38,063 nucleotides of DNA, from positions 1 through 38,063 of the forward strand of contig JALPMN010000620.1 of NCBI GenBank assembly GCA_024243835.1. Direction: 5' to 3'. Position numbers and translations under genes: made by a program. Shown here piece by piece: positions 27,858 through 37,232 of the stretch. The notes under the pieces were generated by a model. It did not search any database. It saw only the letters and a program-made list of their open reading frames with translations, and was not told the DNA's origin. Source of the stretch: Enteropsectra breve. Taxonomy: Eukaryota > Microsporidia. Within the stretch, counting starts at the first letter, position 1. Each line of letters starts with the position of its first letter.

Positions 27858-28670
27858 TCAACCTAGAAAAATGGCCTTTGCCAATTGAACGTATTTTTGA
27901 TATTGTGCACCTGTTTTTCTTGTAGAGCTGGAATCCATTGTAGCTTTAGCATTTTTAAAGTCTGAAACTTTTTGTTGGTTAACTTTTGCAACCTCATGGT
28001 CAAAATTTTTGAATGAAAAAAGATTTCTTTCATGAAACAGCTTTCTTTGTATTGAATCAAAAACTGTGGAAAAGTCTGTTCGGTAATACGATGCAATTGT
28101 GGGTCGATAGTCCGTTATATCTGAAAAATTAATATTGTTCAAAAAATGAAGCGTAGAAAGCAGAGTTTTGTCTTCGCAGCCGTTCCACTTCGGGAGATGC
28201 AGGGTATTTACAGCAAAATCCTGCGAAAACTCACTATCTTCTGCTGAAATAAAAATAGTCTTTCTTAGATCCCTGTTTAGCATTTCTTTTCTGAGCATCT
28301 CTTTGTTGGGTATGAACAGCGGGTAAGATATGCAGCCATATGGGTCAAGCTTCTGTAAAATCCTCCGACCTAGCGGTTCATAGACATCGGTTACCATTAT
28401 CAACTCATAATTATAGCATAAATTGAATAAAAATTCTTGGCAGAACTGTCTCTGCCTGTACACGTTATCGAAGTGCTGCAGGGAGAATTTATTGTTGTAT
28501 AATATATTTTTCATATCAAAAATAACTGTGGGTTTTCGGTGTTTCTGTTGTGGAATGTATGCTTCTTTAGCGTATAAAATACTAGAGATGGACTGTATTT
28601 TATTCTTTGTCGCATTAATATCCACTTTTGACTTCGCTTTGCTATAGATGTTAGCCAGCCAAGACAGCAT
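27858..28670 (-). CDS. TIM50: TIM50-like inner-membrane import receptor (mitosomal)
   Basis: TIM50 belongs to the FCP1/NLI phosphatase-like fold and guides preproteins from the outer-membrane pore to the TIM23 channel. The 270-residue protein has the fold's first strand KPTVIFDMKNI (from residue 46), YELIMVTDVYEPLGRRILQK, then the family-specific NRDLRKTIFI, LPKWNG, the DKTLLSTLHFLNNI helix and the DYRP motif. The DxDx[TV] phosphatase motif is degraded to DMKNI, so it should be catalytically dead, as expected for TIM50. I see no transmembrane helix; the N-terminus (MLSWLANIYSKAKSKV) is amphipathic and basic and may serve for targeting or peripheral anchoring. In microsporidia this would act in the mitosome. 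It is divergent from the MutS gene 347 bp away. Confidence 0.75.
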   Translation of the reverse strand: MLSWLANIYSKAKSKVDINATKNKIQSISSILYAKEAYIPQQKHRKPTVIFDMKNILYNNKFSLQHFDNVYRQRQFCQEFLFNLCYNYELIMVTDVYEPLGRRILQKLDPYGCISYPLFIPNKEMLRKEMLNRDLRKTIFISAEDSEFSQDFAVNTLHLPKWNGCEDKTLLSTLHFLNNINFSDITDYRPTIASYYRTDFSTVFDSIQRKLFHERNLFSFKNFDHEVAKVNQQKVSDFKNAKATMDSSSTRKTGAQYQKYVQLAKAIFLG

Positions 28671-29017
28671 TTAGGAATTGAAAAATTTTCATTATTTGAG
28701 TTTGGAGCTAAGGCCTCAACTTATACTCATATTAATTTAAGATAGAATCATCTTCTCATGGATGTACCTCATATATTTAAGAGCCAAGGGTGTTCCTTGG
28801 GCTTTACGGCCTATTAAATATCATAATGTCCCTACGGCTGATGCTCATTTTCCACGGCACGTTTAGTGTAACGAGTGCTATTTTGTGTTTATTTGACATT
28901 CTATTTGTCCAGAATGTTCTGCTGTCTCAACGTAAAAACCATTTCTTATTGTTCCATATAGATCTTTTAAAAGCGCAGTATGATTAAGCAGTCTCTTTTA
29001 TAAAATTATGTTCATTT
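28671..29017. other. Divergent promoter region
   Basis: It is a 347-bp AT-rich gap between the TIM50 (-) and MutS-like (+) start codons. AAAATTTTT lies upstream of TIM50, and TTTTATAAAATT precedes the MutS-like gene. A 65-codon frame inside (28790-28987) does not begin with a supported ATG. Confidence 0.5.
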
Positions 29018-31780
29018 ATGCAAATGAATATAGCTATCATTCTATGCACTCAGGTAGAAGAGGATTGTGCGATGGTAGTAATAATCCAAAAGCAACAAGA
29101 CAAGATTAAAATAGAAGACAAAAGGGAAAAGCTTAACGAATTTTTATTGCTTTTATCCCGAAACTGCTCGATTGAAGAGGAGTATTCATTTAAGTTTAGT
29201 GTTATTTCAGACAAACTACAGCACTTTGGGATCCAGTATAGCGAACAGCGTTCTGCTCAATGGTCCCTTCCTGCCACTTTAAATGATACAAATGATCTGG
29301 ATGGACTGGATTGTATTTACACGAACATAGAGTCTTTCTGCGGGACTAATATTTACACGATAAGCATGGGGACAGAAGAAGCCGTTGTTTGCTACAGAAG
29401 AAAAGTATTTACAATATATTTTGAAAAGCTTAAGGAAATGGGACACAGCCTTGAATTCTTCTGCTTGGTTGAAGAACTGAAGCATATCTCTTATTTTCAA
29501 ATTGACTTATTAAAGCATCGATATCAGCAGGTATATTGCGACGAGTCTTCTCTTGTACGACAATTCACAGATATTCATCCACATTTTAATCTTCAAGGAA
29601 AACTAAATAAAAATAGTCATTCAAAGGCACATAAAGGGGCCAATACTGTAGAAAGCAGCATATGTGAAGCCTCATGCTCTTTATCTACTTCAAAATGCAT
29701 CGTTCTTAGCGGCCACAGTGCAGAATATAATTCAGAGTGTGAATACAATTCAGAAAGATCTAAAATTTGTAAATTTTTCGCAATAAGCGGGCAGAGTGTA
29801 ACACACTGGCTTGATATCAGGGCAGTGCATTCCCCATACAAATATATTACTACTAGAATGGCTCGAACACAGTTCCTGGAAGAATTTGCTGATAATATAA
29901 CGGAACATGGCAATGCAATAAAAAGGCAGGATTCCATTTTAAAGCATTCGCACACACTAAACCTCCCACGAATAACTACATGGCTCCAATCATTGCCTGA
30001 CATTTCAGAACTTGTCAAAAGCTTAAATGCTTATGAGCAACAGAAGAGTTTTTCAGTTTACTCGGCTGGTGGTAGGTGCCAAGCAGCCATTGCTGGTGAG
30101 CGCACCTACAAGACAACAGGGTTATTTTCGGCCAGTTATGATCAGTTTTTGCTGCCGCAAGGCACTTCGTTGCGAACTTATACCGAATCTCTCAGCGGAA
30201 CAACACAGGCATTAAGTAATGGCGATATAATAAAAAGCATTGAGTATATACTTATTGAAAAAAATACAATATATAAAACATATGATCCCTTTATTAGTGC
30301 AGTTAGGTCTTTAAAGAAACTGAGTGATTCACTAAATGCGTTTACAGAAGATAAAGACACGTACGGGGTAAGCCTTCCTGAGTTAGAAAAAGAAATCAAA
30401 GAGATTCCGCTTGAAAAAATACAGACTATTTTATCTCAAACCATAGACTGGAAGTATGATAATACAGAGTTTCACCTCATTAGTGGTATAACAAATATGG
30501 TCAGGAGAGGGATCGATTGCTATTTAGATTTAGCAAGAGAGATATATTTTTTGAACGTTGAAAAGTGCCAACAATATGGATTACATATCGCCGAAATTAA
30601 CAACTGCGATTTTGTGTTTACTGCGAAATATGGTGCCTGCTTTCGAATCCAGAAAGAGGGCAGATTGGAGAAGGATATTCTTTTGCATATTAGCAGAGAA
30701 TATGAACACAAAAAGATAGATTCCTTGCAAACTCCGTTTAATTCTCTGAACAGGAGTGCTACCAAGTCTCTTCAGGCCAAACATAATGCATTTTCGCAAG
30801 AGGATACTAAGCTTAGTCAAGTATCAGATGTTTATAAAGAAATCAACGAGCACTATGTGCCAGTAAATAAAGAAGATTTTTCAGATAAAGGCACTCCATG
30901 CAAAACAAGCATTGAAAACAAATTGTTAATTTTACAAAGAAGAAAAAGGTTCATACTCCTCACATCTAAAAATATGCAGCTTCTGAGCCACAAAGTAGAA
31001 GAGGCCTTCGACGCCGTACTGGAGCAAACTGGAAAAATACTGTATAAAACACTTCATAAGCTGATGGTCCTAAACTTGGAGTTTTCCCATCTTAAAAATC
31101 AAATTATAGAACTTGATTTGATCACCGCCTTCTGCAAGTTCAGGTTGGAAAAAAATACGAGTTTTCCGCTATTTTGCGGCAGTTTGAAAATTGGCGGCAT
31201 TATACAAAGTAGCAATAAAGAGGATAATCTATACCATTGTTTATCATGTGATGTGCATGCTGATCTCAAGAGTCTTTTTGGGGCCATTGCATTGGCACAT
31301 TTAGGCTCCCCGATAAAAAGCACATCTAAAATATGCTTGGGAATTCCGCTAAGAGTTTGTATAATTCAAACAGAAAAAGACGCCTATGATACAGCTCTCA
31401 AAGCCCTTAATACAGCTAGAAATCTGCAGCAATCTAAATCTGCAGCCACCTTATTTTATTGCGCCAGCGCATCATGCCCTCCCTTAAACACAAACTGGGA
31501 TATCTTGCTATCCAAATACGAACATTTAAGCAAAGATGTGTGTGTAAAAGACTCAGACAAGATCTTCGATATTGTTTGTTTTCTGGATTTTTCTCTTGCA
31601 ACTTCTGTAAAGTCAAGGCTAACCAAAATTTTCAAAATGCTTGCTAAAATACTGATCATGCCTAAAAAACAACAGAAAAAAGAAAAACACACTCTAGATA
31701 TTTGCAAATTAGGCAAGGAACTGAGAAAAAGATATCAAAAGTACAAAAATCTTTTAATTAAAAATAGAGTCCGAAACTAA
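29018..31780 (+). CDS. MutS-family protein, MSH4-like, degenerate ATPase
   Basis: The 920-residue product matches the MutS lever/clamp architecture, closest by eye to MSH4, the meiotic recombination-stabilising MutS. The lever region starts near residue 260 (THWLDIRAVHSPYKYITTRM, as in other MutS proteins just before the helical bundle). The clamp includes YLDLAREIYFLNVEKCQQYG near 495 and continues to KILYKTLHKLMVLNLEF and IIELDLITAFCKFRL (near 697), which normally leads into the ATPase. The ATPase segment follows the family's layout (DLKSLFGAIALAHLGSPIK near 750) but the GPNMSGKST Walker A, the signature loop and the Walker B DE are gone, leaving a basic C-terminus. The N-terminal ~250 residues are unrecognisable. 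The start is the longest ATG frame; ATG at 29072 is an alternative. Confidence 0.6.
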   Translation: MQMNIAIILCTQVEEDCAMVVIIQKQQDKIKIEDKREKLNEFLLLLSRNCSIEEEYSFKFSVISDKLQHFGIQYSEQRSAQWSLPATLNDTNDLDGLDCIYTNIESFCGTNIYTISMGTEEAVVCYRRKVFTIYFEKLKEMGHSLEFFCLVEELKHISYFQIDLLKHRYQQVYCDESSLVRQFTDIHPHFNLQGKLNKNSHSKAHKGANTVESSICEASCSLSTSKCIVLSGHSAEYNSECEYNSERSKICKFFAISGQSVTHWLDIRAVHSPYKYITTRMARTQFLEEFADNITEHGNAIKRQDSILKHSHTLNLPRITTWLQSLPDISELVKSLNAYEQQKSFSVYSAGGRCQAAIAGERTYKTTGLFSASYDQFLLPQGTSLRTYTESLSGTTQALSNGDIIKSIEYILIEKNTIYKTYDPFISAVRSLKKLSDSLNAFTEDKDTYGVSLPELEKEIKEIPLEKIQTILSQTIDWKYDNTEFHLISGITNMVRRGIDCYLDLAREIYFLNVEKCQQYGLHIAEINNCDFVFTAKYGACFRIQKEGRLEKDILLHISREYEHKKIDSLQTPFNSLNRSATKSLQAKHNAFSQEDTKLSQVSDVYKEINEHYVPVNKEDFSDKGTPCKTSIENKLLILQRRKRFILLTSKNMQLLSHKVEEAFDAVLEQTGKILYKTLHKLMVLNLEFSHLKNQIIELDLITAFCKFRLEKNTSFPLFCGSLKIGGIIQSSNKEDNLYHCLSCDVHADLKSLFGAIALAHLGSPIKSTSKICLGIPLRVCIIQTEKDAYDTALKALNTARNLQQSKSAATLFYCASASCPPLNTNWDILLSKYEHLSKDVCVKDSDKIFDIVCFLDFSLATSVKSRLTKIFKMLAKILIMPKKQQKKEKHTLDICKLGKELRKRYQKYKNLLIKNRVRN

Positions 31781-32081
31781 AATGCTAATATTTAAATCTC
31801 AAGTGTTTACTTTCAGATAGTTTTACACAGATATGTATGTTAGTGTACTTTAATTGCATTTTTCATACTCTTACGAACTCAGTATGACACCATCTCGGAT
31901 ATTTATTCATCTTCGGAATATGATTCAAATACTACCTTAAAGCCGCAAGCCAAATAAAGAAAAAGTTCATCTTATTAAGACAGCATTATTCAAAGATGGT
32001 TCGTCGGGCCAGTGCGGATCAAACATGTATTTTACGTTTTCTCTAAAATGTAGAAAAGCGTATATTACAGGCTATGCTTGG
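31781..32081. other. Convergent intergenic region, nothing seen
   Basis: It is a 301-bp AT-rich gap between the 3' ends of the MutS-like gene and NMT1. I see no structure or coding frame. Confidence 0.6.
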
Positions 32082-33131
32082 TCAGAACAAAATGAAATTC
32101 AAATTTGTTCCAGGAAGTTTCTCTTGGGATATATTGAAAAAGTGATAGTCCAAAGAGCCGTCGCCTTCGATCATACCATATTTATCAATTATCGAACAGT
32201 TAGCAGCTAAATTAAGAGCATTCAGCATCGCAATACCATTTTCATAGCAATGGGCGATTAGGTCCTCAATAATCTTATTGCTTCCGCACCAGTAATATAG
32301 ATATGCGATCCGCGCGCTTTCTCCACTCTCAATATTGATGGAATCAATTATATAAACGCTTGCCATCTCATTCGTCTCTTCGTTTACGATTGTTTCTATT
32401 ATATTTTTTGAAGGCACCAGCATATCTACAAATGAATCTTTCGTAAAAGACTCATGGATTTGAAATTTTTTTGCATCACTAATATATTTGCTGTATATTT
32501 TTTGTAGCGCACCGCAACTTGCCATTTTTGTGTCTTTTCTTTTTGTGCATTTTGGAAAGCTGTAGCGAGCTGCATCGTCAGTGTCCAGAAACCCTGCTTT
32601 TATAAGCGTTTTAAAGCATAACGGAAAATGGTAATACACTGCTGTTGTGAAACTAAATCCATAGTCTTTGGTCCCTGTAAAAATTGCCTTGTAAATTCCG
32701 TGTACGTTTGCGATTCTCCTTATCTCTTCGATCAGCAAGGGTGCGAAATTCTGGCGCCTGTATTGTTTCTCAACGCACAAAAAATTTATGCTAACGATGC
32801 TTTCAATAGCTCCGCGCAGTGACAACTGGTGCACCTTTGCAAGGACATAGCCTGCCTGCTTTTTATCCGGAGCAATCAAGGACAAAGAAAATTCAGATTT
32901 ATGCGTAAGATCTTTGAAAAGATATTCAAAGAATTCTTGCGAGTAATTGAAGCGAAATGTGCTGTTGCTGCCGTTGTAATAGTTTTCCGACAGAAATGCT
33001 GTTATTTGCTCAACAGGCATGTTGTTTGACCAGTCAAATCCGCTGGGAAGGAGGGTTATTTCTCCAGCGCTGCTGTTGCTGCTGCAGCTTCTGTTTCCTA
33101 CTGGCTGAGTGCTCCAAAATGGCTTTTTCAT
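32082..33131 (-). CDS. NMT1: Glycylpeptide N-tetradecanoyltransferase (NMT)
   Basis: This GNAT-fold enzyme transfers myristate from myristoyl-CoA to N-terminal glycines of cytosolic proteins such as ARF. The 349-residue protein begins close to the catalytic core: FWSTQPV (residues 5-11), then FDWSN, the conserved SINFLCVEKQYRRQNFAPLL (near 114-133) with the acyl-CoA-binding basic turn, the EEIRRIANVHGIYKAIFTG block and a C-terminal repeat of the fold. It ends at a hydrophobic FILF, so the free C-terminal carboxylate used for catalysis is at the usual place. Yeast and human enzymes exceed 450 residues; the ribosome-binding N-terminal extension is absent. The ATG has CTCCCAG directly upstream. 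Confidence 0.93.
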   Translation of the reverse strand: MKKPFWSTQPVGNRSCSSNSSAGEITLLPSGFDWSNNMPVEQITAFLSENYYNGSNSTFRFNYSQEFFEYLFKDLTHKSEFSLSLIAPDKKQAGYVLAKVHQLSLRGAIESIVSINFLCVEKQYRRQNFAPLLIEEIRRIANVHGIYKAIFTGTKDYGFSFTTAVYYHFPLCFKTLIKAGFLDTDDAARYSFPKCTKRKDTKMASCGALQKIYSKYISDAKKFQIHESFTKDSFVDMLVPSKNIIETIVNEETNEMASVYIIDSINIESGESARIAYLYYWCGSNKIIEDLIAHCYENGIAMLNALNLAANCSIIDKYGMIEGDGSLDYHFFNISQEKLPGTNLNFILF

Positions 33132-33642
33132 CTGGGAGTAAACAACATCAACAAAATTTTACAGCCAGCATGAATAATTTAGGCAAGGATTTTCTCTAAA
33201 TATATATAAGATTAAGGTTGACCGGTGTTAACATTTATTTAAAAAACTAGTTTACTCACAGCAGTCTTCTGGGGATGCGCCTAGTGCTTTCCTTTCCGCT
33301 TACGTATATTAAAAAATCTGTGCAATTTATTGATTGTAACACAGCTTCTCAGCACCATATAGACATCACAAATTTATGGGGACTCACCCCTTGCATACGC
33401 AATGCGCTTTGCTCTTCGCCGCCTCTTCTTTATGTGTATCGGCAGCCATACTGTCATTTACGTAAATAGACTTTGTAAGATAAAAACTAAAAAATATTAA
33501 CGAGACATCAGACCCTGATTTACTAAAATACAGCATTAAACTCTCATTTACACACCATTCGGTGCTATAATACATAACATAATTAACGATCCTCTTATGT
33601 AAAATCAAGAAGAAGCAATTAAATTAATAATTTATTGAACAC
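33132..33642. other. Intergenic region containing dispersed repeat copy B
   Basis: It separates NMT1 from the 3' end of the proteasome gene; both are on the minus strand. Repeat copy B occupies the centre; the remainder is AT-rich without coding frames. Confidence 0.5.
33361..33455 (+). repeat. Dispersed repeat, copy B
   Basis: It has TCACAAATTTATGGGG, then a GGGG-ACTCA-CCCC stem, TTGCATACGCAATGCGCTTT, TCGCCGCCTCTTCTTTATG and CGGCAGCCATA, in the same order as copies A and C. The upstream third found in A and C is less clear here. Confidence 0.6.
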
Positions 33643-34350
33643 TCAGTATCCAGGCGTTTCTGCGACTTTTTGCAGCACACGCTCAATTTCTGAATCGGCT
33701 AAAAGCCTAAAACCATTCTTATCAACAATAGCCATCTCAATTTCAATAGATTCTGCATCACGCCCTATCGACTCTAGAAGTGCAGCGGTTCCTATCTCGA
33801 GACCCTCCTCGAGACCTCCCACTTGATAGTATTTCTCAAGGTATTTCATCATTTTAGAGTGGTCCGTTCCAGCGCACATGGCATTGCATGGTGGATCAAC
33901 TGCGCTCACATCAGTGAAGGACAAAAGGGGTTGGTCGCCATCCATGCCGAAAACAGCTGCGGAAAACGCGATTATTCGGCGAGAAGAGCGCTGTATCATC
34001 GTTTGAAACTTGCTCGCTAGCTCCTTGCAAAATATTGCGGGCGATACCGTGCAGCCAAAATTATATTCTAGCGTTGCTGCCAAATCCCTCGCTTTGCGTA
34101 TTATGTAGCACACATCAGCAGGAAGTCCAGTAATGTTCATGTATATGTTATCGGCAATCTTGTGTATTGTTGTGTAGTTTTCAACACAATGAATAGGCTT
34201 GTTAATCTTCTTAGATATTGCAATGATGCCCTCTCTGGACTTGAGAGTGAGTATTTGTGTGCAGTTTGCAACAGCCTCTAGTGCATACTCGACTTGAACA
34301 AGCTTTCCATCACTATTGAAGACATTGTATATCTGCTCTCTGATGTCCAT
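33643..34350 (-). CDS. SCL1: 20S proteasome subunit alpha-1 (PSMA6 type)
   Basis: This is a non-catalytic alpha-ring subunit of the 20S core particle; the ring gates substrate entry. The 235-residue product shows the alpha-type N-terminus (IYNVFNSDGKLVQVEYALEAV), which replaces the catalytic Thr of beta subunits. The body best matches the alpha-1/PSMA6 paralogue: NIYMNITGLPADVCYIIRKA, the FGCTVSPAIFCKELASKFQ stretch and the C-terminal ESIEIEMAIV. Paralogue choice is by eye, and alpha-4 is the main alternative. Length is normal. The ATG is preceded by GCCCCCTG on its own strand. Repeat copies B and C flank the gene in direct orientation. Confidence 0.9.
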   Translation of the reverse strand: MDIREQIYNVFNSDGKLVQVEYALEAVANCTQILTLKSREGIIAISKKINKPIHCVENYTTIHKIADNIYMNITGLPADVCYIIRKARDLAATLEYNFGCTVSPAIFCKELASKFQTMIQRSSRRIIAFSAAVFGMDGDQPLLSFTDVSAVDPPCNAMCAGTDHSKMMKYLEKYYQVGGLEEGLEIGTAALLESIGRDAESIEIEMAIVDKNGFRLLADSEIERVLQKVAETPGY

Positions 34351-34357
34351 CAGGGGG
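34351..34357 (-). promoter_or_regulatory. CCC start signal of the proteasome alpha gene
   Basis: Read on the minus strand, GCCCCCTGATG places a C5 run two bases from the start codon. Confidence 0.5.
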
Positions 34358-34654
34358 CAAACAATGGACGGATTAAAAGTTTACAGTCCTTGGAAGAAGC
34401 ACAGAGTGTATGTATTTAAAAATGCACACATTAAAGTATCCAGACTCTTATTTGCGAGAGAATTAATTTATTGGCGATATATGCATAATCAGCCAATTTT
34501 AAAACAAATGTTATCTGTGAGGATAAGAATAAAATGTAAATTGACAGATTTTGACAAACTCTTTGTCCTTTGATGCTGTAAATGATATTATAGGGATTAA
34601 TGAGGCCTTGTTGGTATGAATGCATTGTTAGTCATTTTTTTATAAAAACTCCAG

Positions 34655-34800
34655 AGTCCTTCATGAGGATAGTGAAAATTTAGTTTATTAATTGTCACAA
34701 TAAAAATTGGGGAAACATCCCTAGCATACGCATTGCGCTTTGTTTCCTTTCGCCTCTTTTCATGCGGTGTTGGCTAGCCACACGCATGTGGGAAATGAAG
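34655..34800 (+). repeat. Dispersed ~150-bp repeat, copy C
   Basis: Blocks shared with copy A include TCCTTCATGAGGATAG, GTTTATTAATTGTCACAA, a GGG/CCC stem, CCCTAGCATACGCATTGCGC, TTCGCCTCTTTTCATGC and GGCTAGCCACA. A perfect CCACA-CGCA-TGTGG hairpin (34778-34791) follows. The C and B copies lie about 1.3 kb apart in the same orientation, flanking the proteasome gene. Confidence 0.7.
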
Positions 34801-35160
34801 TCTAGAAAATAATTTTTACAAGAGGCTCAGTACAGTTATCCCATTCATAAAAGCTGTTCATATTAGATTACATTGACTATTTAGCGACATTAGGGGCTAT
34901 CACTATAAGATTATAATAGTTCAGTTTTGTAGCAAACTAAATATAATTTGAATCGTAGAATACTCGTGAAAATATTAAAAGCCTTAACAAATGTTTGACT
35001 AAGCATGCTCTTGCTCGATTGATTCAAAGCATGGATCATGAGAACAGATTTGCTGTCAACCTTAATATATTTTGTTTTAACAAAGAAAAATACTTATCAA
35101 CTTATAAATACGTAAAAACTGATACAAAACAGCGAACACTACTGTAACTATTTAATTAGT

Positions 35161-35233
35161 TGTGTCTCTTCCTCATTCTTCTTCTATCGGCTTTTCTCTT
35201 TCTCATTCTCTTTTTCTTCCACTTAGCTCTCAT
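35161..35233 (+). repeat. Pyrimidine-rich low-complexity tract
   Basis: It is about 73 bp that is almost purine-free on the + strand, with irregular repeats of CTCATTCT and TCTTTC. The only larger break is ATCGG near 35187. Confidence 0.7.
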
Positions 35234-35865
35234 TAAGGGTAAAATTTTCCAAAAATTTTAAATAGTTGTGAGTAAAGAGAAAAGGCTGGTGCAATATGAA
35301 TGCATTGTTTTGTAATATTGTTTATCAATTTATCCTGGGCAAGAAGTAATCAAATTCGGGATAATAGGTGATCTCTTTAAAAACTGTTTCTGCATGCCAT
35401 TGCGGCGATTTGCAAGAAAAAACCTCTAATCTTTCAAGTTAATAGAGCACGGGGAGCATATATGCATACATCTAGTAGATAAATTTGTCTACTAAACGAT
35501 ATTCCGACTTTTTTAAGTCTGTACTCGGTTTTCCAAATACGAAAATATACTTTAAGCAAACAGAGACGAATGTTAAAATAATTTCCTGCATATTTGATAA
35601 CTTTTATTGTTTTTATTTGCCTCTTCTGCTGTATTTTATGTTTAAATATATGACGAAACTAGTGTCCAGTAAAATGCCAAAATAAATTCATTTTTGCCTG
35701 AGTCAAAGTAATTTTGCTGAAAAACATAATTGCAAAACTATCATACTAGTGTCGGTAAGAGGACTGTATTTGATGCATGTTCTGCCAGTTTAATCTGAAG
35801 AGTATAGCTAAACTCAGTTTCAGCAAGAGGGGCACACATATTGCCAGTGCCCTGAGATGTATAAA

Positions 35866-36624
35866 TTAATAAATAAAAGATACACTATAGTTTAAAACAT
35901 TCAGCCCTAAACTGTTTCTAGTTATCATTTCAAAAATCTGAAAATTGTAGTATTCAGGAATATGCCCCTTGAAATCGATCTCTTTGATGCTTTCTCGAAA
36001 GCCGATTTTGATTGCATTGTGCAGAACTCCTTCGTGGATCACGAGACAATCATAAAACTTTTTAACTTCGATGCGTTGGCTTTGATACTCAATCACAATT
36101 TTGTTTTTCTGATTGAAATATTCACTGAAGAAGCGGAAGATGTGTGCTTTGTCATCGTGGCCTGTTTTCAAGGACTGCAGCTCAATCTTCGTGCTGGATG
36201 TGCAGCATGGCGGAAGAACTTTTTCTCCTGCACTAAGATAAAAGTCGGACATCAAAATTCCACCGGGACGGGCCTTCGGCTGCAGCGATAGCATGCTGTT
36301 GAACTCGCTGTCATGGCAAGACCAGCAGTCAACGAGATCCTCCCAACCACAGTGTGGCATGTAGTTTATGGAATCGAAATTCAGCTCTTTGCCATGGCTA
36401 CAAAAGATTTTATTGTATTCGACACTTGCAAAAGGCGGCGGTGCTACGTGTTCCAACGTAATGGAAAAAATAGTATTGTTTGCGCACTTTTCACTGTATT
36501 CTATGCTATAATTTATTCCAAGGCTGCTGAGTTGATTTAAAGAAGCACTTCCATACGCAAATCCGGTATTCTTCATGTTGCAAATTTCCACCATACAAAC
36601 CATTCGATTCGGGGTAAATTTCAT
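35866..36624 (-). CDS. E2-binding HECT-like protein (UBE3D/IPA1 family)
   Basis: The 252-residue product carries the family's zinc-binding core: a first cysteine in IFCSHGKEL (C75), then CGWEDLVDCWSCHDSEF (residues 92-108), a SDFYL motif (126-130) and a Cys pair PPCC (140-141). UBE3D and its fungal counterpart IPA1 bind ubiquitin-loaded E2 enzymes; the yeast protein has a role in mRNA 3'-end processing. The C-terminal ~90 residues would be the divergent E2-binding part. It is shorter than UBE3D (389 aa). The start is the only convenient ATG, preceded by TTATTCC. The gene is divergent from the SNARE-like gene. Confidence 0.65.
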   Translation of the reverse strand: MKFTPNRMVCMVEICNMKNTGFAYGSASLNQLSSLGINYSIEYSEKCANNTIFSITLEHVAPPPFASVEYNKIFCSHGKELNFDSINYMPHCGWEDLVDCWSCHDSEFNSMLSLQPKARPGGILMSDFYLSAGEKVLPPCCTSSTKIELQSLKTGHDDKAHIFRFFSEYFNQKNKIVIEYQSQRIEVKKFYDCLVIHEGVLHNAIKIGFRESIKEIDFKGHIPEYYNFQIFEMITRNSLGLNVLNYSVSFIY

Positions 36625-37232
36625 GGAATAAAGCTCTACTCAGAAAAAAATGCTTCACAAGCATATAATCTTAAGCAGCGCATCGTATATTTTGTTACAT
36701 ATCATGCATTGAAAAACTCTCATTCATAAAAGTATTCGTACAGAAATATTTTTTAAAATCATATCAATAAAATTTATATGCAGATTGAACCTTGCTATTT
36801 TTTGGGCAAAATACCCAAACGCCCACTAATCAAAGAGTTATGTCTCACAGAATTATATTTAAAAAAAACGAACCAAACATGAAAGTGTTAAGAGTCGCAA
36901 GGTTTCACAAAACCGAAGAGTATCTGTTAAAGTTCGACAAGCAAAAATTATGTTCTACTAGCTTCATGCTATTGCAAACAGATTCAATAATTCTATGAAA
37001 GTCTGCATACAATCTTATTGGTATTTTGTTCGTTGATACACGCACTTTCAATCACGATTTCAAAGAACAGAGGTATAGGATCGCACAAAACACTATGCGC
37101 AAGACATTGTATAATACATCTTGCATACAACAAGTAGTATTTTCGGCAGGTACAGTGGGCTATATCCACCAACAAGGGTTATGCCGGTAATAACCGAAAC
37201 AAAAATAAATTGTTTGATAGAATGTGTATGCA
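36625..37232. other. Divergent intergenic region, no gene called
   Basis: It is a 608-bp AT-rich gap between the UBE3D-like (-) and SNARE-like (+) genes. A frame with ATG at 36839, stopping at 36998, is rich in basic residues but matches no small ribosomal protein I know. I do not call it. Confidence 0.45.

Larger units (their letters stand above)
34351..35865. other. Long intergenic region with repeat C and a pyrimidine tract
   Basis: This 1.5-kb gap contains repeat copy C (34655-34800) and an approximately 73-bp pyrimidine-rich tract at 35161-35233. A 66-codon frame at 35485-35685 begins with TTG and has no match. No gene is called. Confidence 0.55.

Noticed and set aside
35485..35685. 66-codon frame with a hydrophobic stretch
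   Set aside because: It begins with TTG and its first ATG comes too late to leave a credible protein.
36839..36998. Basic 53-codon frame, considered as a small ribosomal protein (L38-like)
   Set aside because: Order and spacing of residues do not fit L38 or another small ribosomal protein, and no start signal precedes it.
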